From positions 55,632 through 119,631 of the forward strand of contig JANQNF010000001.1 in assembly GCA_028279705.1 (NCBI GenBank): 64,000 bases of DNA, written 5' to 3'. This document shows, piece after piece, positions 18,776 through 27,769 of this stretch (its first letter is position 1; every line of letters starts with the position of its first letter). The notes under the pieces were generated by a model. That model saw nothing but the letters and a program-made list of their open reading frames with translations, had not been told where the DNA came from and searched no databases. This stretch comes from an archaeon. GTDB taxonomy: Archaea; Aenigmatarchaeota; Aenigmatarchaeia; QMZP01; JAFGSV01. Position numbers and translations under genes: made by a program.

Positions 18776-20335
18776 TCATTTACCTTTATCTGCACCTTTT
18801 TTGGATTTCCTTATGTTTTCAAGTCTGGACTGCGTTTCTATCCTCCTTCTCTTCTCCCTCTCGGCCCTGGCCTCGGCTTCCATTCTTTCCATCCGTTCCA
18901 TCTTCTCTATGTCCTCTGACCGTTGCCTCATACTCTTCACAGCCTCCATTTTTTCGCCGAGTGTGTTTGATATGTTGTCCATGTACCTTCTTCCGACTAC
19001 CCTGCCGGTCCTCTTCCAGACCAGCAGCACGGCTATGATCGCTGCCAGAATGATAAGGATTATGAGATAAATGTACCATGGCAGTTCTATCGGTGCCGGC
19101 CTTCTTGAAGGCACGACCTTTATGAGACCGCTGCTTGATGCGGTTTCGTTTCCATATTCGACTCTGGCGTAGAACAGGTAGAAGCCCTCCTCTGAATCAG
19201 TGGGCATCCTTACCTTTCTTATCACATTCTTCTGCTCCTCCACTGCGAAGGTGTCATATTTGTACAATATGTCGCTACCCTCGAAATCCCTCAGCGAATA
19301 ATACAGCTTGACGTCAACAGGCTTCATGTCACCGAAGTTGTAGAGCAGTATGTCTGCCTCCACTTCTTCTCCGGGGATCACTTCAAGTGGTATTTCCTCG
19401 AGGTTTACGAAAATGTCAAAAAGAGGCCTCTTTTCCTTGACTTCCATTATGAGAAGGACATTCTTTCTTATAGTTCCCGCGACTATCTCGAGTTTTCCTG
19501 TGTATATGTCAGCATATTCTTCTTCATGCACCGTGAATGCCACTGTAAGTGTTTTCTCCTCACCGGGTTTCAGAACAAACGAATCCTCACTTATGGCGAC
19601 GTTTTCTCCCAGATCTTCGACATTAATCCTGAACGTGAGCGGCGCATCGCCGATGTTTTCGATGTTCACGTAGTCGAGGAACGTCTCTCCCTGCTTCAGT
19701 ACGACTTTTACGAATTCCTTGTCGACTGTGAAGTTCGTGTAAGGCAGCGTTACCGGCCTCCCGGACGGTCCGCTTGGGGCAGGTTCTTCAGGTTCCGTGT
19801 ATTCTTGTATAGTGTAAACCTGTGAGAACTGGGTGGTCCTGAAGACCAGCGTGCCGTTGGTGTAATCTATGAGGATGCATATCGTCGGCGGGCAGGCATA
19901 CCCGTCGACCATTATCTGCGGATCATTGAATGTGATGTTGTAGATGAAAACGCTTGCCGAGTTACGAAGACTTGTTAACACACTCGTATCTATCTCGATC
20001 CTGTTTTCTGAAAATTCAGTATTCGCGTCTATGTCTATTTTATTGTACTTGTCCTTGTCCACTGTTATGTCCGTGACGCCGTCGAAAATAACTTTCCCGT
20101 ATTGGCCGACTTCCAAAGTGAGGTTTGTTATTATCTTCAGTCCGTTCTCGTCAAGTGCAGAGAAATTCGTCGTTGATGCATTAAATTCCGTGTATACCAC
20201 TTCGACTGGCGGGTATATCGTCGCTGACGTTGAGAACTGTATGAAATGTGCGGTCACGTAAAAAGATACTGACCCCTGTACTAACAGCATGGCCGACATT
20301 ATTATGATAACTATCGTGAGATTATTTTCAGCCAT
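18776..20335 (-). CDS. Membrane-anchored CARDB-type surface protein with cytosolic coiled tail
   Basis: 519 residues. An N-terminal hydrophobic helix (about 6-28), an N-glycosylation-rich domain, a linker with PEEPAPSGPSG, and two NEW3/CARDB-like beta domains (about 195-400; one contains the characteristic GEEKTLTVAF) lead to a transmembrane helix at about 420-442. The cytosolic tail contains a Met/Arg/Glu-rich helix (MERMERMEAEARAER) and ends with lysines. It lies downstream of two small secreted-protein genes in the same orientation, with 30 bp gaps, so an operon from 21573 is likely. Function unknown; its tail could interact with the neighbouring coiled-coil protein. Confidence 0.78.
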   Translation of the reverse strand: MAENNLTIVIIIMSAMLLVQGSVSFYVTAHFIQFSTSATIYPPVEVVYTEFNASTTNFSALDENGLKIITNLTLEVGQYGKVIFDGVTDITVDKDKYNKIDIDANTEFSENRIEIDTSVLTSLRNSASVFIYNITFNDPQIMVDGYACPPTICILIDYTNGTLVFRTTQFSQVYTIQEYTEPEEPAPSGPSGRPVTLPYTNFTVDKEFVKVVLKQGETFLDYVNIENIGDAPLTFRINVEDLGENVAISEDSFVLKPGEEKTLTVAFTVHEEEYADIYTGKLEIVAGTIRKNVLLIMEVKEKRPLFDIFVNLEEIPLEVIPGEEVEADILLYNFGDMKPVDVKLYYSLRDFEGSDILYKYDTFAVEEQKNVIRKVRMPTDSEEGFYLFYARVEYGNETASSSGLIKVVPSRRPAPIELPWYIYLIILIILAAIIAVLLVWKRTGRVVGRRYMDNISNTLGEKMEAVKSMRQRSEDIEKMERMERMEAEARAEREKRRRIETQSRLENIRKSKKGADKGK

Positions 20336-20365
20336 AAATAAGATAAGAGAAAGAAGCTATTTATT

Positions 20366-20950
20366 TCACTTCTTTTTCTTCATGTACACTCTTCCTGCTA
20401 TCGCAACGCATGCGACAACAATTACCGTGATGTACACCGGTGACCAGTCCCTGTTATACGGATTGCATTTTACCCTCAACGTCAGCGGGACCGATGCCCC
20501 GACGGTCGTTGAAGAGCCCATTCCGCCTGTTTCGTCACTGTCGACCTCAACCGCCATTATTTCTCCAGTGTATGATACTTCTTCCTGCTGGCATGCCTGC
20601 TCACAGAGCATACTATCTCCGATCAGGCACTCGGCATCGTAGACCATCGGTACCTGGAAACACAGCTGGAGCCTTACTGCATGATCATGCCTGGTTCCTG
20701 CAGGAACCATTTCTGTGTGACTATAAACGCCGGACGTTACGGACTGAAGTGAATCAGAAACCGAGAGTTTCACAGTGGCGTCCACTGAAGACGGGTTGTA
20801 GACCCCATATTCTATGCAATGGGGTGCAAGTTCGTTTACCATTTCCTTTTCAGTCGACCAGACAATCCCGACTGCATCAACCGACAGTGGCATGAAACCC
20901 GTCACTAAAAGAAAAGCAAACAATAATATCTGAACCTGTTTACATCCCAT
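20366..20950 (-). CDS. Secreted Cys-containing membrane-anchored protein
   Basis: 194 residues: signal peptide (about 1-26), an extracytoplasmic domain with about seven Cys (including CEQACQQEE), and a C-terminal transmembrane helix (about 172-190) ending in YMKKKK. The beta-strand pattern and NPSSVDATVKLSV suggest an Ig-like fold stabilised by disulfides. It begins 11 nt after the preceding gene's stop and is likely co-transcribed with it. Not recognised as a named family. Confidence 0.7.
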   Translation of the reverse strand: MGCKQVQILLFAFLLVTGFMPLSVDAVGIVWSTEKEMVNELAPHCIEYGVYNPSSVDATVKLSVSDSLQSVTSGVYSHTEMVPAGTRHDHAVRLQLCFQVPMVYDAECLIGDSMLCEQACQQEEVSYTGEIMAVEVDSDETGGMGSSTTVGASVPLTLRVKCNPYNRDWSPVYITVIVVACVAIAGRVYMKKKK

Positions 20951-20961
20951 TCATTCACCAT

Positions 20962-21573
20962 TTATGGGCATACTACCTGTGTAGATACGCCGAGTATTGT
21001 GACTGTGTTATTGTACGTTCCCGTTGGCTGTGCAGCATCCACGTCTAGCCAGAACCTGAAGTAACTGCTACTGCCTATGGATACGTTTGTGTCTCTCTTA
21101 GCATAGCTTGTTGACATTGTATATTGGTCCACCGGCCCGGGAATTGTCGCGTTGTTGGCCGTGTGGTTGTTTGCATAAGTATAATTGCCTAGTTCTATTT
21201 CTTCCCCACCGCTCGTGTTAAACGCATCCGCGCTTATACATAAGTCGACTGCGGTGTTGGAATCAGTCTCGACTGTGATGAAATAAAGAGTCTCGTTTCC
21301 GTCATTCTCTGTCGGATAGTTCGTGTCATTGTAGTTAAGCGATGCGTTGACACTGGTCGCAGGTAGCGTTTCTATCGTACCAAAGTCTATGCCGGTAGAA
21401 AGATTAGCTGAAGCATTGATGGAAAAGTATTTCTGTATGGTCGCAGTGCTTGTCGGTGTTAAGGATGTTGCAGATCCTGTAAGAATAATGTTTGGTATTG
21501 CACTGGATGCCCATCCAACAAGCGATATTACGAGTGCGACTGAAAGGACGAGTGTCACAGAGTCTGTTTTCAT
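20962..21573 (-). CDS. Small secreted, heavily sequon-bearing surface protein
   Basis: 203 residues. A hydrophobic N-terminal segment (MKTDSVTLVLSVALVISLVG) acts as a signal, followed by a Thr/Asn-rich beta domain with over ten N-X-S/T sequons. It resembles the 207-residue protein at 221-844 in length, N-terminal helix and the IDFGTI/VDFGTI motif, so both may belong to one envelope-subunit family. A TATA-like TTTAAATATA on the minus strand lies about 25 nt upstream of the ATG, so this is probably the first gene of the operon running to 17623. Confidence 0.72.
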   Translation of the reverse strand: MKTDSVTLVLSVALVISLVGWASSAIPNIILTGSATSLTPTSTATIQKYFSINASANLSTGIDFGTIETLPATSVNASLNYNDTNYPTENDGNETLYFITVETDSNTAVDLCISADAFNTSGGEEIELGNYTYANNHTANNATIPGPVDQYTMSTSYAKRDTNVSIGSSSYFRFWLDVDAAQPTGTYNNTVTILGVSTQVVCP

Positions 21574-21812
21574 AATATAATATAATGTAGGTATGTATAT
21601 TTAAACATTTCTTTTCCCGAAAAAGTGCATTTTTTGAAGAAAATAAAATATGACAGTAACTAGAACTGGAAGCAGTTTATACCTGTTTTCCATGTGACGA
21701 AAAAAATTATTGATAAGTATAAACAAAGTTGCGTTAAGCTTAATCGCCCAGTTTTTACGACGACTCGATATAGAACTATTTTTATAAAAGAGGACAGCCA
21801 TATAATATAGTA
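21574..21812. other. AT-rich divergent intergenic region between surface operon and TBP
   Basis: This 239-bp stretch is the longest gap in the window. It holds the promoter of the leftward surface operon at its left end and a strong TATA box (TTTTATAAAAG, about 21779-21789) for the TBP gene at its right end. The middle is AT-rich with runs of A and T. I see no gene, tRNA or convincing structured RNA in it. Confidence 0.6.
21779..21789 (+). promoter_or_regulatory. TATA box of the TBP gene
   Basis: TTTTATAAAAG is a strong archaeal TATA box about 25 nt upstream of the TTG at 21813, implying a very short or absent 5' leader. Confidence 0.6.
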
Positions 21813-22427
21813 TTGAATGGTGATTCTTTGGACGAAAGTAAACTGAGTGAATTTGATGTAAAGATCGAGAACGTCGTTGTCTTCACAACCCTTGGAAAAG
21901 ACATCCCCATGGACAAGATATCAAAAGAACTTATTGACGCGGAATACAAGCCGGAGTCCTTCCCCGGGGTCGTCTACCGGGTCAAGGACCCAAAGACTGC
22001 CGCACTGATATTCTCTTCTGGAAAGATTGTATGCACTGGCGCAAGGAGCCCGGACTTTGCCAAGACTGCAGTGAACAGGGTCGTTGACGACATGAAGGCA
22101 CTCAATATAGATCTTCCAAGCGAGTATCACACGGGCGTCGAGAATATAGTCGCTTCGACCCAGATAGAGGCAAAGGAGAAGCTTAACCTGGAGCACATAG
22201 CCTACAATCTTGAGAATGCAGAATACGAGCCCGAGCAGTTCCCGGGGCTCGTGTACAGGATATCCGATCCGAGGGTTGCATTCCTGCTTTTCGGTACAGG
22301 CAAGATAATCTGCACCGGCGCAAGGAAAGAGGAAGAGATACATTCGGCCCTTGCCAAGTTCAAGGCAAACCTTGAAGAATTGGGCATCCCGGTCAATGCA
22401 ATAAAGAACGAAGGAAAGAAGAAGTAA
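21813..22427 (+). CDS. tbp: TATA-box binding protein (TBP)
   Basis: 204 residues if started at TTG 21813. Two direct repeats of about 90 residues form the TBP saddle: the first has IENVVVF, FPGVVYR, AALIFSSGKIVCTGA; the second has VENIVAS, FPGLVYR, AFLLFGTGKIICTGA. It binds promoter TATA boxes with TFB to recruit RNA polymerase. There is no in-frame ATG near the start. TTG 21813 lies 25 nt after a strong TATA box, consistent with a leaderless transcript; TTG 21828 has GGTGAT just upstream and would give a 199-residue protein closer to the usual size. Confidence 0.96.
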   Translation: MNGDSLDESKLSEFDVKIENVVVFTTLGKDIPMDKISKELIDAEYKPESFPGVVYRVKDPKTAALIFSSGKIVCTGARSPDFAKTAVNRVVDDMKALNIDLPSEYHTGVENIVASTQIEAKEKLNLEHIAYNLENAEYEPEQFPGLVYRISDPRVAFLLFGTGKIICTGARKEEEIHSALAKFKANLEELGIPVNAIKNEGKKK

Positions 22428-22501
22428 CACGTTTTTCGTTTTCAGCTATTATCATATACTTTTAAGTCATGTACCGATATAACAAAAATACGGTGCTAAT
22501 C

Positions 22502-23419
22502 ATGATATACGACCTTATTATCATAGGAGCGGGTCCTGCCGGTCTCGCTGCAGCCTTGGATGCCAAATACCTTAAGCTGAAGACTCTCGTGCTAGATGCA
22601 GGCGTTGCAGGAGGTGCACTGTCACAAAGTTATCCGTGGAAGGGAGTGGATTCTTACCTTGGCTTCAATAACATGACAGGAAAGGAAGTTGCAGAGAAGA
22701 TCGCAGACCATGTTAAATCGAGTGGTGCAGATATCCATGAGATGGAGGAGGTGACGGACATAGAAGGAACTGGCCCCTTCATCGTGAAGACAGAGAAAGC
22801 CGAATACCAGGCCAATGCAGTTATAGTTGCAACAGGCATACGCGGCGTGCCGAGAAAGCTTTCCGTTCCGGGCGAGCAGCTTGAAGGGGTCGATAATCAG
22901 GTCCAGGACCCTGACAAATACAGAGGAATGAGGGTCCTGGTGGTCGGTGGCGGTGATTCTGCCGCGGATTCTGCAATAGGTCTCTACGAAGCCGGCGCAA
23001 GCGTATGGCTTGCCCACAGGAGAGACGAGCTCAGGGCAACTGACGAGAACAGGGAGAAGCTTGAGGAATCCAAGATCACGCTCCTCTGGAACACGGAAAT
23101 ATCCTCCATCAACGGTGACGGAAAAGTGGAGAGCGTGAGCCTTGTAAACAACCAGACAGGCGAGAAGAGCAGGTTGCAGATTGACAGCGTGATACTCTGC
23201 ATAGGTTCTGCTCCGGCAAACAACTGCATACAAAGCATTGGCGTGAAGACAGAGAATGTGTGCATAAAGGTCGACGAGAATGGCATGACGAACATTCCAG
23301 GAATATTTGCGGCAGGCGACATCGTAAGCAAGATAAAGAGGATACTACAGGCCCTTGCAACCGGGGAGAAGGCTACATATTCTGCTTACAAGTACATAAA
23401 GAATCCCTACTGGAAGTAG
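22502..23419 (+). CDS. Thioredoxin-reductase-like flavoprotein lacking the redox Cys pair (ferredoxin-NADP reductase type)
   Basis: 305 residues. FAD-binding GAGPAG near the N-terminus, an NADPH-binding VGGGDSAADSAI near residue 150, and the FAD-contacting GIFAAGDI near the end place it in the low-molecular-weight TrxR fold. However the CxxC expected between the two domains is absent: the region after the ATG motif reads VDNQVQDPDKYRG. That is the pattern of the type 2 ferredoxin/flavodoxin-NADP(+) reductases. Substrate is inferred, not proven. ATG 22502 with GGTG upstream is preferred over an in-frame ATG at 22469. It abuts the converging membrane-protein gene. Confidence 0.85.
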   Translation: MIYDLIIIGAGPAGLAAALDAKYLKLKTLVLDAGVAGGALSQSYPWKGVDSYLGFNNMTGKEVAEKIADHVKSSGADIHEMEEVTDIEGTGPFIVKTEKAEYQANAVIVATGIRGVPRKLSVPGEQLEGVDNQVQDPDKYRGMRVLVVGGGDSAADSAIGLYEAGASVWLAHRRDELRATDENREKLEESKITLLWNTEISSINGDGKVESVSLVNNQTGEKSRLQIDSVILCIGSAPANNCIQSIGVKTENVCIKVDENGMTNIPGIFAAGDIVSKIKRILQALATGEKATYSAYKYIKNPYWK

Positions 23420-23740
23420 TCAGTTATCTTTCTTCTCCCGCTTACCTGATTCCTTTACTTTTGATATCGTGTACCCGGTAGACTTTGTGTTCACTTCTGC
23501 CGGGTGCTTTATTGCATAATACACGAGGACGACCATCATGGCGAATATGTATACCAGTATCCAGACCATTATTATCGCCGCGACTACAAGGATTGTGCCG
23601 ACAAGGGCCGGAAGGATGGTCGCAGTAAACGGGAGTATGAAAGGTGAAAATGCCAGTACGGTAATGATTGAAGCCGCCAACGTGACGACACCGAGAATTA
23701 CTACGCCACTCAGTTTCAGAAAGAAGTTCTTTTCTGCCAT
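23420..23740 (-). CDS. Small two-to-three-helix membrane protein
   Basis: 106 residues with two or three hydrophobic helices (about 10-32, 36-60 and 60-78) and a charged cytosolic tail ending KREKKDN. Starts 9 nt after the stop of the AIM24-like gene, so the two are an operon. No family recognised; small size and position suggest a membrane partner of the AIM24 protein. Confidence 0.65.
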   Translation of the reverse strand: MAEKNFFLKLSGVVILGVVTLAASIITVLAFSPFILPFTATILPALVGTILVVAAIIMVWILVYIFAMMVVLVYYAIKHPAEVNTKSTGYTISKVKESGKREKKDN

Positions 23741-23749
23741 TTCATTACC

Positions 23750-24457
23750 TCATCTAGGTCCCAGTACTACACCTCTTCTACCGCCGCGGTTTGGCATGTA
23801 TTCTGCCAGCTTGCCTGCAAGTTCGGCTACCGGAAGGCTCTGGACCCATACCCTTCCTGGTCCTTTGCATGTGGCAAGGAAAAGACCTTCCCCTCCCCAT
23901 ATGATGTTTTTCAAGCCTTTGACCCTTTCTACACTGTAATCCACTGACGCGTCAAACATGGCGAGGTTACTTGTATCCACCCTTATTTTCTGTCCTGCCT
24001 TTATGTCGATCTGGCTTATTTCCCCTCCTGCATTGAAAAATACCATACCCGGACCTTTGACTTTTATGAGCACAAGACCTTCCCCGCCCAGGAATCCTGC
24101 ACCTATCTTCCTAGTGAAAGTAGCGTCCATCGTGACGGATTCCTCTGATGCGAGAAACGCATCCTTTTGTGCTATTATTTCCTCGCCCGCTTTAAGCTTC
24201 ACCGGTATTATCTTTCCCGGGAACTCTGATCCGAAGCCTATTATGCCTTTTCCAACTGAACTGAAGTTCACGAGGAAGAACGATTCCCCTGCAAATTTTC
24301 TTTTGATACCAGCCCATAGGCCACCTTTTATCTGCGCCTCCATTTTCACGTTGTCACTCATGTAGACGAGCCTACCTGATTCTGAATATATATTCTCACC
24401 CTGGTCTATTTCCACGTTCAGAAGCTGCATGGTGGTTCCCTGGAGGTCGTATTTCAT
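23750..24457 (-). CDS. AIM24 family protein (TIGR00266-type)
   Basis: 235 residues with the repeated glycine-rich beta pattern of the AIM24/TIGR00266 family: DNVKMEAQIKGGL, the SFFLVNF strand, GAGFLGGEGLVLIKVKGPG, then GLKNIIWGGEGLFLATCKGPG. These form a double beta-sandwich with unknown biochemical role; in mitochondria the relative affects membrane organisation. The ATG at 24457 matches the start of the conserved domain; an upstream in-frame extension would run through the divergent gene and is rejected. The start lies only 37 bp from the divergent NAD(P)H-hydrate dehydratase start. Confidence 0.85.
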   Translation of the reverse strand: MKYDLQGTTMQLLNVEIDQGENIYSESGRLVYMSDNVKMEAQIKGGLWAGIKRKFAGESFFLVNFSSVGKGIIGFGSEFPGKIIPVKLKAGEEIIAQKDAFLASEESVTMDATFTRKIGAGFLGGEGLVLIKVKGPGMVFFNAGGEISQIDIKAGQKIRVDTSNLAMFDASVDYSVERVKGLKNIIWGGEGLFLATCKGPGRVWVQSLPVAELAGKLAEYMPNRGGRRGVVLGPR

Positions 24458-24470
24458 AATTATTATTTTA

Positions 24471-24481
24471 GACACAGTGTC
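24471..24481. promoter_or_regulatory. Inverted repeat GACAC-A-GTGTC in a 37-bp divergent promoter
   Basis: Lies between AT-rich elements for the AIM24-like gene (start 24457) and the NAD(P)H-hydrate dehydratase gene (start 24495). The position would let one protein control both. Confidence 0.4.
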
Positions 24482-24494
24482 AATATTAATCAAC

Positions 24495-25340
24495 ATGAAA
24501 GCCGTGACTTCCGATTTCCTGAAAAGTGTGTTTCCCAAGAGGCACCAGTGGGACAGGAAGGGCGATTCCGGAAAGGTGCTCGTGATAGGAGGCAACAGAA
24601 GATACAGAGGAGCACCAGCGCTTTGTGGCATGTCGGCGCTGAGAGCGGGATCCGACCTCGTCACAATAGCTGCACCCGAATCCGCTGCTGACACGATATC
24701 ATCATTCTCGGCAAATCTCATAGTCGAACCCCTGATAGGCGATTATATCAACATAGGAAACGTCCACAAGCTCGGGCACATGGCTGACAACTTCGATTCT
24801 GTCGTCATAGGAAACGGGATGGGTCGCATGCTCGATACGAAGGACGCACTTCACGAGTTTCTCACATACCTGAAAAAACCCTGCGTCATCGACGCGGATG
24901 CCCTCCATCTTTTAGGCGATGACAAGAAGCTTCTCAGGAAGGGCTGGGTCATAACGCCACATGCAAACGAGTTCTATAGTCTCAGCGGGCACAAGGTCCA
25001 AAAGAACATCGAAAGCCGTTCAAAGGAGGCAGTGAAGTTCAGCAAGGAATTCAATCCCACAGTCTTACTCAAGGGTTACAAGGATATCATAGCTGATGGC
25101 AGCAAGTCGATGGTAAACTCCACAGGAAACCCGTACATGACTGTCGGCGGCACGGGCGACGTGCTGTCGGGTATATGCGGCGCTTTCCTTGCAATGGGCA
25201 TGAAGTCGATGGACGCTGCGGCTGCTGCGGCATATGTTTGCGGTTCAGCAGGTGATATGGCTTTCAAGGAAATGGGACCTGGGATGCTTGCAACTGATGT
25301 GGTCAGAAAAACATCAGAAGTGCTGAAGATCATGACTTGA
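24495..25340 (+). CDS. nnrD: ADP/ATP-dependent NAD(P)H-hydrate dehydratase (YjeF C-terminal type)
   Basis: 281 residues. Ribokinase-like fold enzyme that repairs hydrated NAD(P)H. Family motifs are visible: GKVLVIGGNRRYRGAPAL near residue 25, IDADAL, ITPHANE, the KG nucleotide region (VLLKGYKD) and GGTGDVLSG with the catalytic Asp. The N-terminal NAD(P)HX epimerase domain found in the bifunctional form is absent. The ATG at 24495 is chosen over an in-frame upstream start at 24429, which overlaps the divergent gene. It ends 20 bp before the converging coiled-coil gene. Confidence 0.92.
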   Translation: MKAVTSDFLKSVFPKRHQWDRKGDSGKVLVIGGNRRYRGAPALCGMSALRAGSDLVTIAAPESAADTISSFSANLIVEPLIGDYINIGNVHKLGHMADNFDSVVIGNGMGRMLDTKDALHEFLTYLKKPCVIDADALHLLGDDKKLLRKGWVITPHANEFYSLSGHKVQKNIESRSKEAVKFSKEFNPTVLLKGYKDIIADGSKSMVNSTGNPYMTVGGTGDVLSGICGAFLAMGMKSMDAAAAAAYVCGSAGDMAFKEMGPGMLATDVVRKTSEVLKIMT

Positions 25341-25360
25341 AAAAGCACAAAAGGATCACG

Positions 25361-27193
25361 TCATTCCAGTACTATTGCTCCATGGTGTGAGCTACCCGAA
25401 GACGACTTGATTCTATCTTCGAGGTCGTCTATCTTCTGGTATAAATGGTTGAGGTCCAGCTTGTGGATCGTACTTTCAAGCCAGTCCGCTTTTGTCTTCA
25501 GTATCTCAAGGTCCCTCAGTACGTCTTCGCTTAGCGGTGGCGCAGGCGGTTTCTTATCAGGCTTTCCGGGCTTGCCGAGTGAATCTATCCTCGCGCTGAG
25601 AGTGCTGACTTCCGATGCCAGTGATTTCATCTCGCTTCTGTTCTTCTCGTCTATTGCTTTTAAGATTTTCAATTCCTTTTCCAGGTTCTTTGGAACATCA
25701 GTAGCCTCTTTTCCAGAGCTTTTTTTATTCACCCCAGCGCCCGTCAGGGAATCCAATTTCGCTTTCAACGCATTCATCTCCACTGCAAGCGATCCTACGG
25801 TACCCTTACTCTTGTCCTGCAGCTCCTTTATGGCAAGTTTTTCCTTTTCAATTTCATTCTTTGCGCTGTCGAAATCCCTGAGCAGCATCGTGAGTTTGGC
25901 ATCTGACGGTTTTGCGGCCTTGTCCAGTTTTTCTATCCTCTGCTTCAGTTCATCAAGCTGCTTTTTTAGCTTGTCTCCAAGCAGCCTGCTCACATTACCC
26001 GGCTGTGCGAGCAGCTGTTCTACGGTGTGACCGACGATTTCTTCCTTCATCTGGTCCACTTCGTGCACCTTTTCTTCAATCTCTTTTCTGAACTCTTCTA
26101 CCCTCTCCCCGACATCCTTGGATACATAATCCGGTACCCATTCCCGCGTCTCTTCCAGCCTTTTCATGAGGTTTTTTAAACCGCTTGCGCTCACTCCTTC
26201 CCCTGCAAGTTTTTCGAGGTCTTCTACCTTCTTTTCAAGCATCTTCATCTTGTCGATGAACTGCTGGGATTCACTTTTTGGCATCTCTATCGGCTTGAGG
26301 CCGGCAGCAAGCTTTCCAACTTCCCCGAGGTTCATCTCTATCTTGTTCATGCGCTTTTTGAGTTCGTGGTATTCCTCAACCGGGAACTGTCCCTTGAAAT
26401 TTCTCAGCTCCTCGAGGGCGTCTGGTGCCATGCCGAATTTTGCAGCGTTCTTTTCAACTTCAGTCACCTGTGACTTCAGAAGTGACAACTCGTTATCCAA
26501 CTCGTCGAGCTTTTCGAGGTTGTGTGCACCCTTCTTATCGGATTTCATGTTGGCTATCTCTTGCCCCTGGGCCTTCACCACCTCGTTTACACTCTGGATG
26601 ATGTCCTTCATTTCATTGATGCTTTCGTAAGTATCAGCAGACACTTTTTTCGTACCACTTTTCATCTTCGCCAGATCAGCCGTCGTCTTTTCAACGTCGT
26701 CAGAAACTGCAGCTTCGAGCAGTTCAACCCGTTCCATGAGCCCCTTTTGATCAGAAGGCGGCTTTCGTGTACCAAGCGCTGAAATCTTTTTTTTCATGTT
26801 GGTAATTTCTTTTTGCACCCCTGCGAGCTCGCCGCTGCTGACTTTCACCGGTTCGGTACCGTCTTTTCCCTTCTTTTCCAGACCCCCGATCCTTTCCTTA
26901 AGGTATGATATTTCGCTTGCTATGCCCTCGATGTTGGAGTCTTCTTTACTTCCATCTTTTACAGGCTTTCCCTTACCGAAAACGGACTTGAACTCTTCCA
27001 GATCCTTTTCGATCATATCGACCTTTTCAGAAGTCTCAGGGGACGGCCCGCTTGCAAATGATGCCTTGTCCAGCTCGTTCTTGACGTTAATTATGTCGAG
27101 CTTGTTTACAAGCTGCATGTCCTCCAGCTCCGAAAGCCTGTCATTAATGGCTTTGGAAACTTCAGAACCCGCATTCATACCGTCTTCTGACAT
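25361..27193 (-). CDS. Long coiled-coil protein, function unknown
   Basis: 610 residues, nearly all heptad-like coiled coil broken by Gly/Ser/Pro-rich linkers (for example near residues 105, 145 and 530). Segments show spaced repeats such as ELxxLKxQVxEVEK and ELKILKAIDEKN. No transmembrane helix, ATPase site or nucleic-acid motif is visible, so it is not an SMC or Rad50 protein. It is presumably a cytosolic scaffold or spacer protein. It lies 41 bp downstream of the pilin-like/archaeosortase operon in the same orientation and could be expressed with it. Confidence 0.7.
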   Translation of the reverse strand: MSEDGMNAGSEVSKAINDRLSELEDMQLVNKLDIINVKNELDKASFASGPSPETSEKVDMIEKDLEEFKSVFGKGKPVKDGSKEDSNIEGIASEISYLKERIGGLEKKGKDGTEPVKVSSGELAGVQKEITNMKKKISALGTRKPPSDQKGLMERVELLEAAVSDDVEKTTADLAKMKSGTKKVSADTYESINEMKDIIQSVNEVVKAQGQEIANMKSDKKGAHNLEKLDELDNELSLLKSQVTEVEKNAAKFGMAPDALEELRNFKGQFPVEEYHELKKRMNKIEMNLGEVGKLAAGLKPIEMPKSESQQFIDKMKMLEKKVEDLEKLAGEGVSASGLKNLMKRLEETREWVPDYVSKDVGERVEEFRKEIEEKVHEVDQMKEEIVGHTVEQLLAQPGNVSRLLGDKLKKQLDELKQRIEKLDKAAKPSDAKLTMLLRDFDSAKNEIEKEKLAIKELQDKSKGTVGSLAVEMNALKAKLDSLTGAGVNKKSSGKEATDVPKNLEKELKILKAIDEKNRSEMKSLASEVSTLSARIDSLGKPGKPDKKPPAPPLSEDVLRDLEILKTKADWLESTIHKLDLNHLYQKIDDLEDRIKSSSGSSHHGAIVLE

Positions 27194-27234
27194 CTATATC
27201 AGTTATATTTTGTGATTTACCTGTTATAAATCCA

Positions 27235-27753
27235 TTATACTTGTATGCTTGGTGCCACTTCACTGCAAACAGAATTCAGAACCTTGACTTCTTCGAGCGT
27301 GGTAGTGCTTTCGTTTATATCGTAAGTTATGTTAGCCGTGACTATGTCGGATTCTGCAGATTTCAGCGGATTTGCCGACGTTTTCTCGCTCGCTTCAGTG
27401 AGAACGTAATGCTCTATCTCGTAAACGGTACCATTCAGGAGCGTGGCTTCTATCGTGAATCCGTGGAGGTTTACAGTACCTGTATTCACGATTTTCATGC
27501 GTATCCAATCAGTCTCGTTTGCGCTCACGTTCCCGCTGAAGTTGGATTCAACACCGTAGTATCCATAATTGGTATCGAAGTCGAGACCGGCGTTCCTGCA
27601 CAGTACCTGATTCTCTGTCGTGGTACCGGTCTGGTTAGTCGTCGTGGTCACGAGGCGAAACATCCATGAAGAAACTATGGTCGCTATTGTAAGAGAAATC
27701 ACTATCAGTATGACGACAGAAACGATCGGTGACAAACCCTTGCTCATCATCAT
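27235..27753 (-). CDS. Type IV pilin-like protein (class III signal)
   Basis: 172 residues. The N-terminus MMMSKG|LSPIVSVVILIV is a textbook archaeal prepilin: a short basic leader ending in KG, then a hydrophobic helix beginning LSPIV. The remainder is a beta-rich domain with several N-X-S/T sequons and two Cys. It is the last pilin-like gene in the operon headed by the archaeosortase. The ATG at 27753 follows the preceding stop by 16 nt. It is the clearest candidate for a filament subunit here; no pilus ATPase or TadC gene lies in the window. Confidence 0.85.
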   Translation of the reverse strand: MMMSKGLSPIVSVVILIVISLTIATIVSSWMFRLVTTTTNQTGTTTENQVLCRNAGLDFDTNYGYYGVESNFSGNVSANETDWIRMKIVNTGTVNLHGFTIEATLLNGTVYEIEHYVLTEASEKTSANPLKSAESDIVTANITYDINESTTTLEEVKVLNSVCSEVAPSIQV

Positions 27754-27769
27754 TATTTGTCAAGTTTCC

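Noticed and set aside
22502..23419. Thioredoxin reductase (trxB)
   Set aside because: The redox-active CxxC is absent, so I describe it as the Cys-less ferredoxin-NADP-reductase type instead.
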